Of a stretch of 36,287 nucleotides of DNA, positions 24,580-32,382 are shown piece by piece. The first letter of the stretch is position 1. Every line of letters starts with the position of its first letter. The stretch is from Anaerolineae bacterium (GTDB lineage Bacteria > Chloroflexota > Anaerolineae > B4-G1 > SLSP01): NCBI GenBank assembly GCA_016931185.1, contig JAFGFI010000010.1:1-36287 (forward strand), in the 5' to 3' direction. The position numbers and the translations under genes are program-made. A model generated the notes under the pieces. The model made no database searches. It saw nothing but the letters and a program-made list of their open reading frames with translations, and had not been told where the DNA came from.

Positions 24580-24661
24580 GGATGTCCGCATCCGCCGGAT
24601 ATCTGCATCCGCCGGATGTCCGCATCCGCCGGATGTCCGCATCCGCCGGATGTCCGCATCC
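24580..24661 (+). repeat. 17-bp tandem repeat array (4.8 copies)
   Basis: The units are GGATGTCCGCATCCGCC at 24580-24596, 24614-24630, 24631-24647 and partial 24648-24661. The second unit (24597-24613) has two changes. Each unit holds the inverted pair GGATG/CATCC around TCCG, and across unit borders this grows to GGCGGATG/CATCCGCC. The array fills most of the 123-nt gap between the aminotransferase and the histidine kinase. Its strong GC-rich folding could hinder read-through transcription, but it has no T-run. Confidence 0.95.
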
Positions 24662-24689
24662 CCAAAGACCAGAGTTATAGGGAATTGAA

Positions 24690-26342
24690 ATGATGTCCCT
24701 CAATCTGAGTTATGTTGACTACCGTATCCGTCAGCGGGATTATTTGTTAAGCATCACGCGCGCGATAGTCTCGCGGCTTAATCTGCGCGCAGTATTGCGT
24801 TTGATCCTGCAAGCATCGGTGGATATGTTGCAGGGACAATCTGGGCTGATCGCGCTCAGCGGCCCTGATGGTGAGTTTGCTTTTTCGGCCAGTTATGGAC
24901 TGCCTCCCGCACTAGTAGAAGCCTTTAACCCGCTATTGGAGGAGATTCCAGAATATGACGAGGTAGAGGAATTTTCCATTCCCGATATGGCAGAGAGGTT
25001 AAGCGCCATTGCGGAGGAAACTGGATTGCTCTTGCGTCAGGTTGTTGCACTTCCAATGATCGTGTTGGCGGTTGCTGGCGGTGATAAAACCCATGAATTC
25101 CTGGGTATCATTTTTATTTTCCGTTCTCATAGTTTGCGCTTTTCACCAGATGACCGCCAGGTGTTAGCAAGCTTTGCTGACTATGCGGCTATTGCCGTCA
25201 ATAATGCGCGCTTTTATGAAGCGGCGGTGACAGAACGACGGCGTCTGGACGCGCTGCTAGAGTCCAGCGCGGATGGTGTGCTGGTATTGCGCCCGGATTT
25301 AAGTATTGAACGCCTGAATCGCGCGTTATCCTCTTTGACCGGGTGGTCTGCACAGGATGCTATTGGCTTATATCATGATGAAGTTATTGTATGGGCCGGG
25401 CAAGTTGCTAAGCCGCAACGGGCTGTTGTGCAGAGCAAATTACGCCTGGAAGATGCGATGGAGGAGGGCTGGCCACATCGAGAGGAACGCACGCTCTACG
25501 TGGAAGGCGATTTACGGCGGCGTAACGGAAGTTTTGTCTCAGTTGGGATTACGTATGCCCCCTTATTGGGCCGTTCTGGGAGGTTGCTGAATATTATCGG
25601 CATTGTGCGTGATATAACCCGCTTCCGTGAGGCAGATGTACTTAAAGATACATTTATCTCAGTTGTCTCCCACGAGCTAAAGACGCCGGTGGCGATTATC
25701 AAGGGGTATGCGGAAACTTTGCTCAACCCCAAGGCGCGGCGTAATCCAATGTTAGTGGATGAGATGTTGGAAGTGATTGCTGACGAATCAGATCGACTGG
25801 CGCGGCTGGTCGATGATCTCTTGGATGCTTCGCGCCTGCAAGCGGGAGGCCTGCCCTTCCGTGATGTGGAAGATGTAGACTTGCGTGGGATTATCCGTCG
25901 CGTAGTAGATCGTTATCAGCCACAGACGCAAATTCACACCCTACACATAGATTTTCCAGAATCCTTCCCTACCATTCGTGGTGATCCGCAGCGATTGGAG
26001 CAGGTTTTGGATAACCTGGTCTCTAATGCAATCAAGTATTCGCCTCATGGTGGCGAAATATACATCAAGGGCGAAGCAGTGCCGGCGGAAGTGATTCTTT
26101 CCGTCGGTGATCAAGGCGTGGGAATTCCGTTGGAGGAACAGGAACGTATCTTTGATCGCTTCTATCGTGTTGAGAACCCAGAGACGCGCGCCACCTCTGG
26201 TACCGGCCTGGGATTATACCTGACCCGTGCTATTATCCAGGCTCACGGCGGACGCTGTTGGGTTCACAGTACACCGGGGCAGGGAGCAACGTTTTACGTT
26301 GCTCTGCCTTGTGAAACTGGCCTGGCGTTGTGGCAAGGGTAA
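24690..26342 (+). CDS. Sensor histidine kinase (GAF-PAS-HisKA-HATPase)
   Basis: This 550-residue soluble kinase has a GAF-like sensor (about 10-180), a PAS domain (about 185-305), a HisKA domain with S-H-E-L-K-T-P (H328), and a HATPase domain with N-box N-L-V-S-N-A-I-K-Y, G1 D-Q-G-V-G-I, F-box F-D-R-F-Y-R-V and G2 G-T-G-L-G-L-Y-L. No membrane helix or receiver is present. The cognate regulator is not adjacent; the receiver-first kinase at 12117 is too far away to assign as partner. ATG 24690 is followed directly by a second ATG at 24693; AGGGA lies about 7 nt upstream of the first. Confidence 0.93.
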   Translation: MMSLNLSYVDYRIRQRDYLLSITRAIVSRLNLRAVLRLILQASVDMLQGQSGLIALSGPDGEFAFSASYGLPPALVEAFNPLLEEIPEYDEVEEFSIPDMAERLSAIAEETGLLLRQVVALPMIVLAVAGGDKTHEFLGIIFIFRSHSLRFSPDDRQVLASFADYAAIAVNNARFYEAAVTERRRLDALLESSADGVLVLRPDLSIERLNRALSSLTGWSAQDAIGLYHDEVIVWAGQVAKPQRAVVQSKLRLEDAMEEGWPHREERTLYVEGDLRRRNGSFVSVGITYAPLLGRSGRLLNIIGIVRDITRFREADVLKDTFISVVSHELKTPVAIIKGYAETLLNPKARRNPMLVDEMLEVIADESDRLARLVDDLLDASRLQAGGLPFRDVEDVDLRGIIRRVVDRYQPQTQIHTLHIDFPESFPTIRGDPQRLEQVLDNLVSNAIKYSPHGGEIYIKGEAVPAEVILSVGDQGVGIPLEEQERIFDRFYRVENPETRATSGTGLGLYLTRAIIQAHGGRCWVHSTPGQGATFYVALPCETGLALWQG

Positions 26343-26355
26343 AACCGGGAAAGCC

Positions 26356-26390
26356 TGTCAGATACGTAGGACAGCCTTTCTCGTCCGTCA
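26356..26390 (+). repeat. Short dispersed CGTAGGACAG repeat with dyad, copy 2
   Basis: CTGTC (26356-26360), then CGTAGGACAG (26365-26374), gives a 5-bp stem, followed by CCTTTCTCGTCCGTC. The same CGTAGGACAG word and a GAAAGG/CCTTTC box occur at 9146-9176. Both copies lie just after the stop of a signalling gene. Confidence 0.45.
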
Positions 26391-26479
26391 GACATTTTGA
26401 GTTTTTCTGTTATGCGTTAGAATAGGGCGTGGGGTTTATATTGGCCCTTTAAGTTATTTTGGATAAGGAGTAGATTTCA

Positions 26480-27952
26480 ATGCCATCTAGGTACTATACA
26501 ACTGTTTCGTGTCCGGTGTGTGGCTCGCGTTTCCAAACGCCGGTAGAACAAATTCTTGATGTCCGGGTTGATCCCGAGGCACGTGGACGTATTCTTAGCG
26601 GATCTGTGAATATGGCGGTGTGTTCATCCTGTGGCGCGGGCGGCGCGCTGAACATTCCCTTTATTTATCACGATCCTGAAAAAGAGATTGCGCTGTTATA
26701 TCTGCCCGTGGGGGTGGGGAACACTGAGGTACAGCGACAGCAAGCTGCCGGAACACTGACGCGCCAGTTGATGAATGCTCTGCCCCCCGAGGAACGCAAA
26801 GGGTATCTCTTGCAGCCGGAGACATTTATATCGTCAGAAACGTTGGTGAAGCGCGTGTTAGAGTTGGAAGGAATTACGGAAGAGGATATGGACCGCAATC
26901 GCCAGCAGCAAGAATTTTTTGCGCAATTATTGCAGGCTGAGGAGGAACAATGGAGTGAGTTGACTGCACAGAACAGGGAGCTTTTAGATGAGGGTCTGTT
27001 TAGCCTGCTTCAATATACGCTTAATTTAGCGGCACAGTCTGTCCAAGCGGCAGGTGCACAGTCATCTGTGCAGCAAGAAAGTTTCGAGCGAAATTTTGCC
27101 AAGATGCAGCGGCTTTATGAGTATATGGTAGAGGAGACAGAAGTAGGGCAGCGACTTGCTCATCGTACTGAGGTTGTACAGGGCTTTTTTGATAGCCCTT
27201 CGCGGGAGACATTGCTTCAGGCGTTAGTGGATGCACCCGATGATGAGACGGTCACGATGCTAGTGCAGTCAGGCCTTCAATTGATGGACTATGCTTTCTT
27301 CCAGAATTTGGTCAGACGTATGAAAGAGGTCTCACCCGAGGAAAAACAACATCTGTTTGAGCTGCGCAAGCGTGTGTTGAATTTGCGGGATGAGGTGATG
27401 CAGGCCGGGCAGGAAATCGCAATGGCGCGGGCCGAGTTATTGACTAAGATGATGGTAAGTGAGGATGCTATGCGCATGGCGCGCAGCCATCTGTCTGAAT
27501 TAGATGACACGTTTATGTACGTGTTGCGTTCTGAGTTGGCCACGGCGCAAAAGGAAGAAAATGAAGAGGCTATCGAAGGCTTGCAGGGTATCGTCAGTAT
27601 AATCAATCAGATCATGGAAGAATCTATGCCGCCGGAGTTGGTCTTTGTGCGCCGGTTGTTGATGACACCTTCTGAGGAAGCCCTTAGCGAGATGCTTCAA
27701 CAAAATCGGGAAGTTTTGCAACCCACTTTCTTCCAGTTCTTAGAAGCATTGGAGGCGAATAGCCGTGAGAATAACGAGGTTGAGACGGCTGAGCAATTGG
27801 CGAAGATTCGCTCGAAAGCTCAAATGTATGCGCCTGCGAGTGCCGCCCCGGCTGCTGAGTCAAAAGTACAACCCAAGATTTCCTCGAAGCCTGTTCCCTC
27901 TGCTGCGAGTGAGACGACGACACCTTCGGGATTAATTATTGCGAAGCGTTAA
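26480..27952 (+). CDS. CpXC-domain protein
   Basis: This is a 490-residue cytosolic protein. The N-terminal domain (about 5-130) is a CpXC zinc-ribbon type: C-P-V-C at residues 11-14 and C-S-S-C at 48-51, probably binding one metal ion. The remaining 350 residues are mostly helical and acidic with probable coiled coils (about 130-440), and the last 50 are low-complexity Ala/Ser/Pro/Lys. CpXC proteins have no established function. ATG 26480 has AAGGAG about 10 nt upstream. A weak promoter-like pair (TTTTGA 26395-26400, TAGAAT 26418-26423, 17-nt spacing) precedes the gene, and a terminator-like hairpin lies about 100 nt after it, so it is probably a single-gene unit. Confidence 0.85.
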   Translation: MPSRYYTTVSCPVCGSRFQTPVEQILDVRVDPEARGRILSGSVNMAVCSSCGAGGALNIPFIYHDPEKEIALLYLPVGVGNTEVQRQQAAGTLTRQLMNALPPEERKGYLLQPETFISSETLVKRVLELEGITEEDMDRNRQQQEFFAQLLQAEEEQWSELTAQNRELLDEGLFSLLQYTLNLAAQSVQAAGAQSSVQQESFERNFAKMQRLYEYMVEETEVGQRLAHRTEVVQGFFDSPSRETLLQALVDAPDDETVTMLVQSGLQLMDYAFFQNLVRRMKEVSPEEKQHLFELRKRVLNLRDEVMQAGQEIAMARAELLTKMMVSEDAMRMARSHLSELDDTFMYVLRSELATAQKEENEEAIEGLQGIVSIINQIMEESMPPELVFVRRLLMTPSEEALSEMLQQNREVLQPTFFQFLEALEANSRENNEVETAEQLAKIRSKAQMYAPASAAPAAESKVQPKISSKPVPSAASETTTPSGLIIAKR

Positions 27953-27992
27953 AGGTAAGGAAGTAGTTCAAAAGTCATCGTGAATGTTTAAA

Positions 27993-28033
27993 AGTATTTT
28001 TATATCCTGGTGCAGCCAGGATATAAAAATACT
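27993..28033 (+). repeat. 18-bp perfect inverted repeat after the CpXC gene
   Basis: Arms 27993-28010 and 28016-28033 are perfectly complementary around a 5-nt loop. The outer part is GTATTTTT/AAAAATAC, the same base as the longer hairpins at 28137 and 32144, while the tip (ATATCCTGG/CCAGGATAT) is different. CCCTTA follows the right arm, as it does at the 28137 hairpin. Confidence 0.9.
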
Positions 28034-28052
28034 CCCTTAAGAATGGTAGTTT

Positions 28053-28090
28053 ACAGGGATGGGGAAGGTGACTTCATCCCTGTTTTGTTT
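28053..28090 (+). terminator. Rho-independent terminator for the CpXC gene
   Basis: ACAGGGAT (28053-28060) pairs with ATCCCTGT (28076-28083), with an inner GAAG/CTTC stem and a small bulge. The stem is followed by TTTTGTTTT on the plus strand. It lies about 100 nt beyond the CpXC stop and upstream of the leader repeats of DNA polymerase I. Confidence 0.65.
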
Positions 28091-28107
28091 TCAAATGAGC
28101 GGTTAGA

Positions 28108-28213
28108 TGAAAAGTTATGGCCTAAAGACCGAGGAGTAAGGGGGTATTTTTGCGGACGGTACCCCGTCCGCAAAAATACCCCCTTAGACCACCGCTTTAG
28201 CGGCCTATTTTCA
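28108..28213 (+). repeat. Modular leader repeat with long hairpin insert, copy R5
   Basis: The copy is bounded by TGAAAA (28108-28113) and TTTTCA (28208-28213). Inside is GGCCTAAAGACCG, then a perfect 23-bp inverted repeat (28137-28159 and 28164-28186, 4-nt loop TACC), then CCGCTTTAGCGG. The layout matches R3 at 32115-32222 almost base for base. The usual head (CATTAACG...CACCAGCAG) is missing on the left. With R2 it fills the 360-nt gap before DNA polymerase I. An open frame here (28010-28258) only reflects the palindromes and is not a gene. Confidence 0.88.
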
Positions 28214-28224
28214 AGGGAATTACC

Positions 28225-28301
28225 CATTAACGCGGTGCGTTCACCAGCAGTAGGATGAAAAATTGAATCCGTAATTCGTTATTCGCAATTCGCTATTTTC
28301 A
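28225..28301 (+). repeat. Modular leader repeat, copy R2
   Basis: Head CATTAACG at 28225, TTCACCAGCAG, TGAAAA (28256-28261), ATTCG-rich middle and TTTTCA (28296-28301). The element runs directly into GAGGAGGGG, the ribosome binding site of DNA polymerase I. It is nearly identical to R1: a 48-bp identical block, one mismatch, and 15 further identical bases. It lies 11 nt after R5. Confidence 0.9.
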
Positions 28302-28312
28302 GAGGAGGGGCC

Positions 28313-31099
28313 ATGACACGTCAAAAGTTGGTTTTAGTTGATGGGCACTCGTTGGCTTACCGCGCGTTTCACGCCTTGCCAACGACGTTGCAGACATCTA
28401 CCGGCGAACTTACCAATGCATCGTATGGGTTTACGTCGATGTTGTTCACTGTGCTAGAGAGTGAATCGCCGGATTATATAATTGTCACCTTTGATAAAGG
28501 CCCTTCGTTTCGTGTGCAGATGTACGCTGAGTATAAGGCACATCGGGAGAAGATGCCTGATGAGATGCGGGGACAGATGGAGCGCATCCGTGAAATTGTA
28601 ATGGCGTTGGGGATTCCCATTGTGATATTGGAGGATTATGAGGCCGATGATGTGTTGGGTACGCTCTCGCGCCAGGCGGCTGAAACCGGATTGGATGTGC
28701 TGATTGTAACCGGTGATCGGGATGCGTTGCAGTTGGTGGACGACACCGTGACCGTGCTCACCTCCGGGCGGCGTTTCTCAGATACAATTTATTATACCCC
28801 TGCAAAGGTGCGAGAGCGGTATGGCCTGGAACCATCACAATTGATTGACCTCAAGGCCTTGATGGGGGATACTTCGGATAATATTCCAGGTGTGAAAGGC
28901 GTAGGGGAGAAGGGCGGAATTCAGCTATTGCAACAGTATGGCACGCTGGATGAGGTATACGCGCATCTTGAGGAACATTCCGCCCGGTATCGCAATGCGC
29001 TCAGCCAGGGCCGCGAGGATGCCTACTTGAGCCAAAAACTGGGACGCATCGTGCGAGACGCGCCGGTTGTCTTAGATCTGTCATCGGCAGCCGTGAAGCG
29101 GGGAGTGGATCTGCGACGGATTATTCAAATACTCCAGGCATTAGAATCCCAGTCTTTGCTTGACCGGTTGCCAAACATCGGGTTGGCGGAATCGCCGGCA
29201 CCCGCGACCGGACAACTCTCGTTGTTTGCCGCATCTGATACTGAACTTTCCGAACCATCTGCGGCGGAGGCAGCGGGCCATCCAGAAATGCCCCAATACC
29301 ATCTTGTCGCCGATATGCAGGCTCTCATTGCCCTCATTGCGCGCTTAAAGTTGGCGCGGGCCATTGCCGTAGATACTGAAACGACAGGAATAGATCCGAT
29401 GATGGCGGATTTGGTGGGTATTGCGCTCACCGACTGCGCGGGTACAGCCTGGTATCTTCCTTTGCGGGCGCCTGAAGAAGAACCGGTGTTAGATTTGGCG
29501 GCGGTCGTTCAACATTTGGGCCCGGTGTTGCAAGACGCTAACATTGTCAAATATGGACATAATCTTAAGTACGATTTAAAAATGTTGCACCGTTATGGGT
29601 TACCGGTTGCCGGGACCTTGTTTGATACGATGGTAGCGGCGTGGGTAATCGATCCGGCGTCGCACGATCTGGGGTTGAAATCATTGGCCTGGATGCGTTT
29701 AGGCGTGCAGATGACGGAAATCTCGGATCTCATCGGGCGCGGGCGCGATCAGAAGACGATGGACCAAGTGCCATTGGCCCAGGTTGTGCCGTATGCTGCC
29801 GCCGATGCCGATATGACCTTCCGCCTGGCGCAACAATTTGCTGCTACCCTGGATGCGCAACAAATGATCCTGTTCCGTGATATGGAGATGCCTTTGCTGC
29901 CTATTTTGTTGGAGATGGAAATGTATGGAGTGCGTCTGGACATAGATTGGCTCCACACTTTGTCCCAGGAGTTGGACAAACGTCTGGCGCAGTTAGGACA
30001 GGAGATTTATGATTATGCTGGCGCAGAATTTAATGTGAATTCCACACAGCAGCTTTCAGATGTACTCTTTCAACAATTGGGGTTGCCGGCTAAGGGGATT
30101 AGTAGGACCAAGTCTGGGCATTATTCTACCCGCGCTGATGTATTGGAGCGATTGCGTGGCAAACATCCTATTGTGGATTGTATTTTGGCGCAGCGTGAAC
30201 TTGCCAAGTTAAAATCCACCTATGTGGATGCGTTGCCCCAGTTGGTAAATCCGAAGACTGGACGTGTCCATACTTCCTACCACCAGACGGGGGCGGTGAC
30301 GGGACGGCTTTCGTCGGTCAACCCTAATTTGCAGAATATCCCTATTCGTTCCGAAGAGGGCCGCCGGGTGCGACGCGCTTTTGTCGCTGAAGATGGTTGG
30401 GTGTTGGTCGGCGCAGATTACTCCCAGGTAGAATTACGTGTGATGGCACATGTCTCTGAAGATGAAGGCTTGATGGGAGCGTTTGCGCGGAACGAGGATA
30501 TTCACGCGACAACGGCGGCGGCAGTCTATGAAGTATCCCTGGATCAGGTCAACTATGACATGCGGCGAATTGCGAAAGCCGTGAACTTTGGTCTAATTTA
30601 TGGGCAGAGCGCGTACGGATTGGCCCGCCAGCTTGGCATTGAAGTAAGCGAGGCCGATGCCTTTATCAAGCGCTATTTTGAGCGGTTCCCCAAGGTACAG
30701 GTCTACATGGATACTATCCAACGAGAGGTCGAGGTACAGGGCTATGTTGAAACCCTGCTTCATCGCCGCCGCTACTTCCCTGAATTGGGGCCGGGGAGTA
30801 CAGCCTCGACCAGCCAGCGGCAAGCCGCGCAGCGAATGGCGATCAATGCTCCCATCCAGGGAAGTGCGGCAGATATTTTGAAACTGGCGATGATCCGGAT
30901 GCATCGTATGTTGAAAGACAACGGTCTGCGTGCGCGGATGCTGCTCCAGGTGCATGATGAAGTCGTGTTAGAAGTGCCACGGGAGGAACTGGATCAAACA
31001 ATCTCCCTCGTCCGCGAGGCGATGGAAAGGGCATATACCCTCAATGTCCCGTTGAAGGTGGATATCGAAGTCGGGCATAACTGGGAAGAGATGAAATGA
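28313..31099 (+). CDS. polA: DNA polymerase I
   Basis: At 928 residues this is a full-length family A polymerase for repair and Okazaki fragment maturation. A 5'-3' flap nuclease covers about 1-290 (D-G-H-S-L-A-Y-R-A-F, Y-E-A-D-D, G-D-T-S-D-N-I-P). The 3'-5' proofreading domain (about 330-515) keeps its metal ligands: D354 and E356 in V-D-T-E-T-T-G, the Asp in N-L-K-Y-D-L, and Y-A-A-A-D-A-D. The polymerase domain (about 530-928) shows motif A D-Y-S-Q-V-E-L-R (D702), motif B R-x3-K-x2-N-F-G-x2-Y-G and motif C H-D-E (881-883). All three activities look intact. ATG 28313 has GAGGAGGGG directly upstream, supplied at the border of leader repeat R2. A hairpin follows 2 nt after the stop. Confidence 0.98.
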   Translation: MTRQKLVLVDGHSLAYRAFHALPTTLQTSTGELTNASYGFTSMLFTVLESESPDYIIVTFDKGPSFRVQMYAEYKAHREKMPDEMRGQMERIREIVMALGIPIVILEDYEADDVLGTLSRQAAETGLDVLIVTGDRDALQLVDDTVTVLTSGRRFSDTIYYTPAKVRERYGLEPSQLIDLKALMGDTSDNIPGVKGVGEKGGIQLLQQYGTLDEVYAHLEEHSARYRNALSQGREDAYLSQKLGRIVRDAPVVLDLSSAAVKRGVDLRRIIQILQALESQSLLDRLPNIGLAESPAPATGQLSLFAASDTELSEPSAAEAAGHPEMPQYHLVADMQALIALIARLKLARAIAVDTETTGIDPMMADLVGIALTDCAGTAWYLPLRAPEEEPVLDLAAVVQHLGPVLQDANIVKYGHNLKYDLKMLHRYGLPVAGTLFDTMVAAWVIDPASHDLGLKSLAWMRLGVQMTEISDLIGRGRDQKTMDQVPLAQVVPYAAADADMTFRLAQQFAATLDAQQMILFRDMEMPLLPILLEMEMYGVRLDIDWLHTLSQELDKRLAQLGQEIYDYAGAEFNVNSTQQLSDVLFQQLGLPAKGISRTKSGHYSTRADVLERLRGKHPIVDCILAQRELAKLKSTYVDALPQLVNPKTGRVHTSYHQTGAVTGRLSSVNPNLQNIPIRSEEGRRVRRAFVAEDGWVLVGADYSQVELRVMAHVSEDEGLMGAFARNEDIHATTAAAVYEVSLDQVNYDMRRIAKAVNFGLIYGQSAYGLARQLGIEVSEADAFIKRYFERFPKVQVYMDTIQREVEVQGYVETLLHRRRYFPELGPGSTASTSQRQAAQRMAINAPIQGSAADILKLAMIRMHRMLKDNGLRARMLLQVHDEVVLEVPREELDQTISLVREAMERAYTLNVPLKVDIEVGHNWEEMK

Positions 31100-31101
31100 G
31101 T

Positions 31102-31152
31102 CGTCAAGCGTCAAACGTCAGGTGGTTTTTGACGTTTGACGCTTGACGTTTT
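31102..31152 (+). terminator. Hairpin terminator after polA
   Basis: Perfect 19-bp arms at 31102-31120 and 31130-31148 enclose a 9-nt loop, followed by TTTTA. The arms are built of overlapping TGACG/CGTCA words. It begins 2 nt after the polA stop. The short T-run makes it an imperfect intrinsic terminator. It may act in both directions between the convergent polA and lyxose isomerase genes. Confidence 0.65.
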
Positions 31153-31154
31153 AG

Positions 31155-31174
31155 GCAAGGTTCAGAAACCTTGC
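31155..31174. other. Small hairpin between convergent genes
   Basis: GCAAGGTT (31155-31162) pairs with AACCTTGC (31167-31174) around CAGA. No T-run follows on either strand, so it is not a convincing terminator alone. It may stabilise 3' ends together with the neighbouring 19-bp hairpin. Confidence 0.45.
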
Positions 31175-31241
31175 TTATTAGCTCGACATTTCCAGGCGAA
31201 ACAAGGGGAAAGTGTCGATCTAACTCGAACCATGCCACGTT

Positions 31242-31934
31242 TTATTTATAATAATGCGTGTAGTCTGTACACAAAAGATATAGCGGCGCTTCATCTTCTT
31301 CTATCATGGGGAATCGCCCGGTCGGGTGGTGGAAGCGGTTGTCAATGTCATCATCATTGACGGTCGAGACTTCACCTGCCAATACCTTACCTCCTTCGGC
31401 CCAGAATTGATGGTAGTTGTATTGGGGGAGGGTAATACTCTCGCCTGGTGTCAACACGACTTTGCTTCCGGCGGGCACAGTACGCCATGCGCTATCTACA
31501 CTGATGATGACATCACTGTCGGCGATGTCTTCGTCTTCCGTAGCATTGTAGACCTGGATAACCAGGTTGCCGCCGCCGCGATTGATGATATCCTCCATTT
31601 TGCTCCAGTGGAAATGCATCGGCGTGATCTGTCCCTCTTCCACAATGAGAATCTTCTCTGCGTAGGGTTTATGGCGCTCGTCCGGGGCTGGTTTTCTGTC
31701 CAACATTGGCCCATTGCGGAGTGTGAACATCAGCAGGCCCGTCTTGTGAAAGTTCCCCCTGCCAAAGTCAGTAATGTCCCAACCTAACTTGTACGCGACG
31801 ATGTCCCGTACCTCATTTCCCTTTCCGCGCCAATCCTCCGGTGTCCAATACGCAAAGGGGGGCAGATAAAATTGCCGCTCGCGCACAAACTCCATCGCTG
31901 CTTGCATAATCATATTAATTTCAGAGCGTTTCAT
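31242..31934 (-). CDS. D-lyxose ketol-isomerase
   Basis: This 230-residue cupin enzyme matches the D-lyxose isomerase (YdaE) family, which interconverts D-lyxose and D-xylulose and often also D-mannose and D-fructose, with Mn(II). The metal ligands are visible in M-H-F-H-W-S-K-M-E (H107, H109, E114), with a fourth in Y-N-Y-H-Q-F (H175). N-R-G-G-G-N-L and the N-terminal M-K-R-S-E-I-N are also family features. Length agrees with known members (about 225-230). The start has AAGGAG about 8 nt upstream on the minus strand, and a promoter lies just beyond. No sugar transporter or kinase gene is adjacent. Confidence 0.93.
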   Translation of the reverse strand: MKRSEINMIMQAAMEFVRERQFYLPPFAYWTPEDWRGKGNEVRDIVAYKLGWDITDFGRGNFHKTGLLMFTLRNGPMLDRKPAPDERHKPYAEKILIVEEGQITPMHFHWSKMEDIINRGGGNLVIQVYNATEDEDIADSDVIISVDSAWRTVPAGSKVVLTPGESITLPQYNYHQFWAEGGKVLAGEVSTVNDDDIDNRFHHPTGRFPMIEEDEAPLYLLCTDYTHYYK

Positions 31935-31968
31935 AGTGTGTCTCCTTGTAAATAGTAATCAATTTGGC

Positions 31969-31997
31969 ATTATAGACTGAGGATGGCATGTTAGCAA
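31969..31997 (-). promoter_or_regulatory. Sigma-70-type promoter of the D-lyxose isomerase gene
   Basis: On the minus strand TTGCTA (31992-31997) and TATAAT (31969-31974) are 17 nt apart, close to the housekeeping consensus. The -10 box is 34 nt upstream of the start codon. This leaves a short leader containing the AAGGAG site. Confidence 0.7.
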
Positions 31998-32082
31998 CTT
32001 TCGGGTGATGGATAACGGAAAATCCATAACTAACTTCAGTTTCTAAGTCTTTTGATCTCTATTAAAATAAAGAAGCATATCT

Positions 32083-32222
32083 CATTAACGGCTGGTTGTT
32101 CACCAGCAGTCGGATGAAAAGTTACGGCCTAAAGGCCGAGGAGTAAAGGGGTATTTTTGCGGGCGGTACCCCGCCCGCAAAAATACCCCCCTTTAGACTG
32201 CCGCTTTAGCGGCCTATTTTCA
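32083..32222 (+). repeat. Modular leader repeat with long hairpin insert, copy R3
   Basis: Complete copy: CATTAACG head at 32083, TTCACCAGCAG, TGAAAA (32115-32120), the dyad CGGCCTAAAGGCCG, a long inverted repeat (32144-32166 against 32171-32195, loop TACC, two unpaired C on the right), CCGCTTTAGCGG, and TTTTCA (32217-32222). The interior matches R5 but has GCGGGCGG/CCGCCCGC where R5 has GCGGACGG/CCGTCCGC. With R4 it occupies most of the 448-nt gap between the isomerase and the dehydrogenase. The rest of that gap is AT-rich with no other feature. Confidence 0.9.
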
Positions 32223-32249
32223 GAGCTATATTTTATACGAGGAATTACT

Positions 32250-32382
32250 CATTAACGTGGTGCCTTCACCAGCAGCAGGATGAAAATAGGTGCATTGCAC
32301 TTTCTGAAGTGCAATGCACCATCACCGAGAGGGTAATTTGTCGATTTTAAATTTGTCAATTTTCGATTTCCAGAGGAGGCGT
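32250..32382 (+). repeat. Modular leader repeat, copy R4, with a different hairpin insert
   Basis: Head CATTAACG at 32250, TTCACCAGCAGCAGGA, TGAAAA (32281-32286), then a perfect 14-bp hairpin (32289-32302 and 32307-32320, loop TCTG) and AT-rich ATTTGTCGATTTT-type filler, ending in CAGAGGAGG, the ribosome binding site for ATG 32383. The exact TTTTCA tail is not kept. The right hairpin arm contains an ATG (32314) that is in frame with the next gene but is not its likely start. Confidence 0.75.

Noticed and set aside
24580..24661. 17-bp array as replication iterons or a CRISPR array
   Set aside because: There are no spacers between units, no replication or Cas genes nearby, and a related unit lies inside a coding sequence. 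A simple tandem repeat is the better description.
28010..28258. Open frame of 82 codons before polA
   Set aside because: It runs through two long palindromes and leader repeats, has no ribosome binding site, and its codons simply mirror the hairpins.
32314..32382. Upstream in-frame start of the dehydrogenase (23 extra residues)
   Set aside because: The ATG lies in the arm of a 14-bp hairpin with no Shine-Dalgarno, and the extra residues are translated AT-rich filler. ATG 32383 has GAGGAGG.
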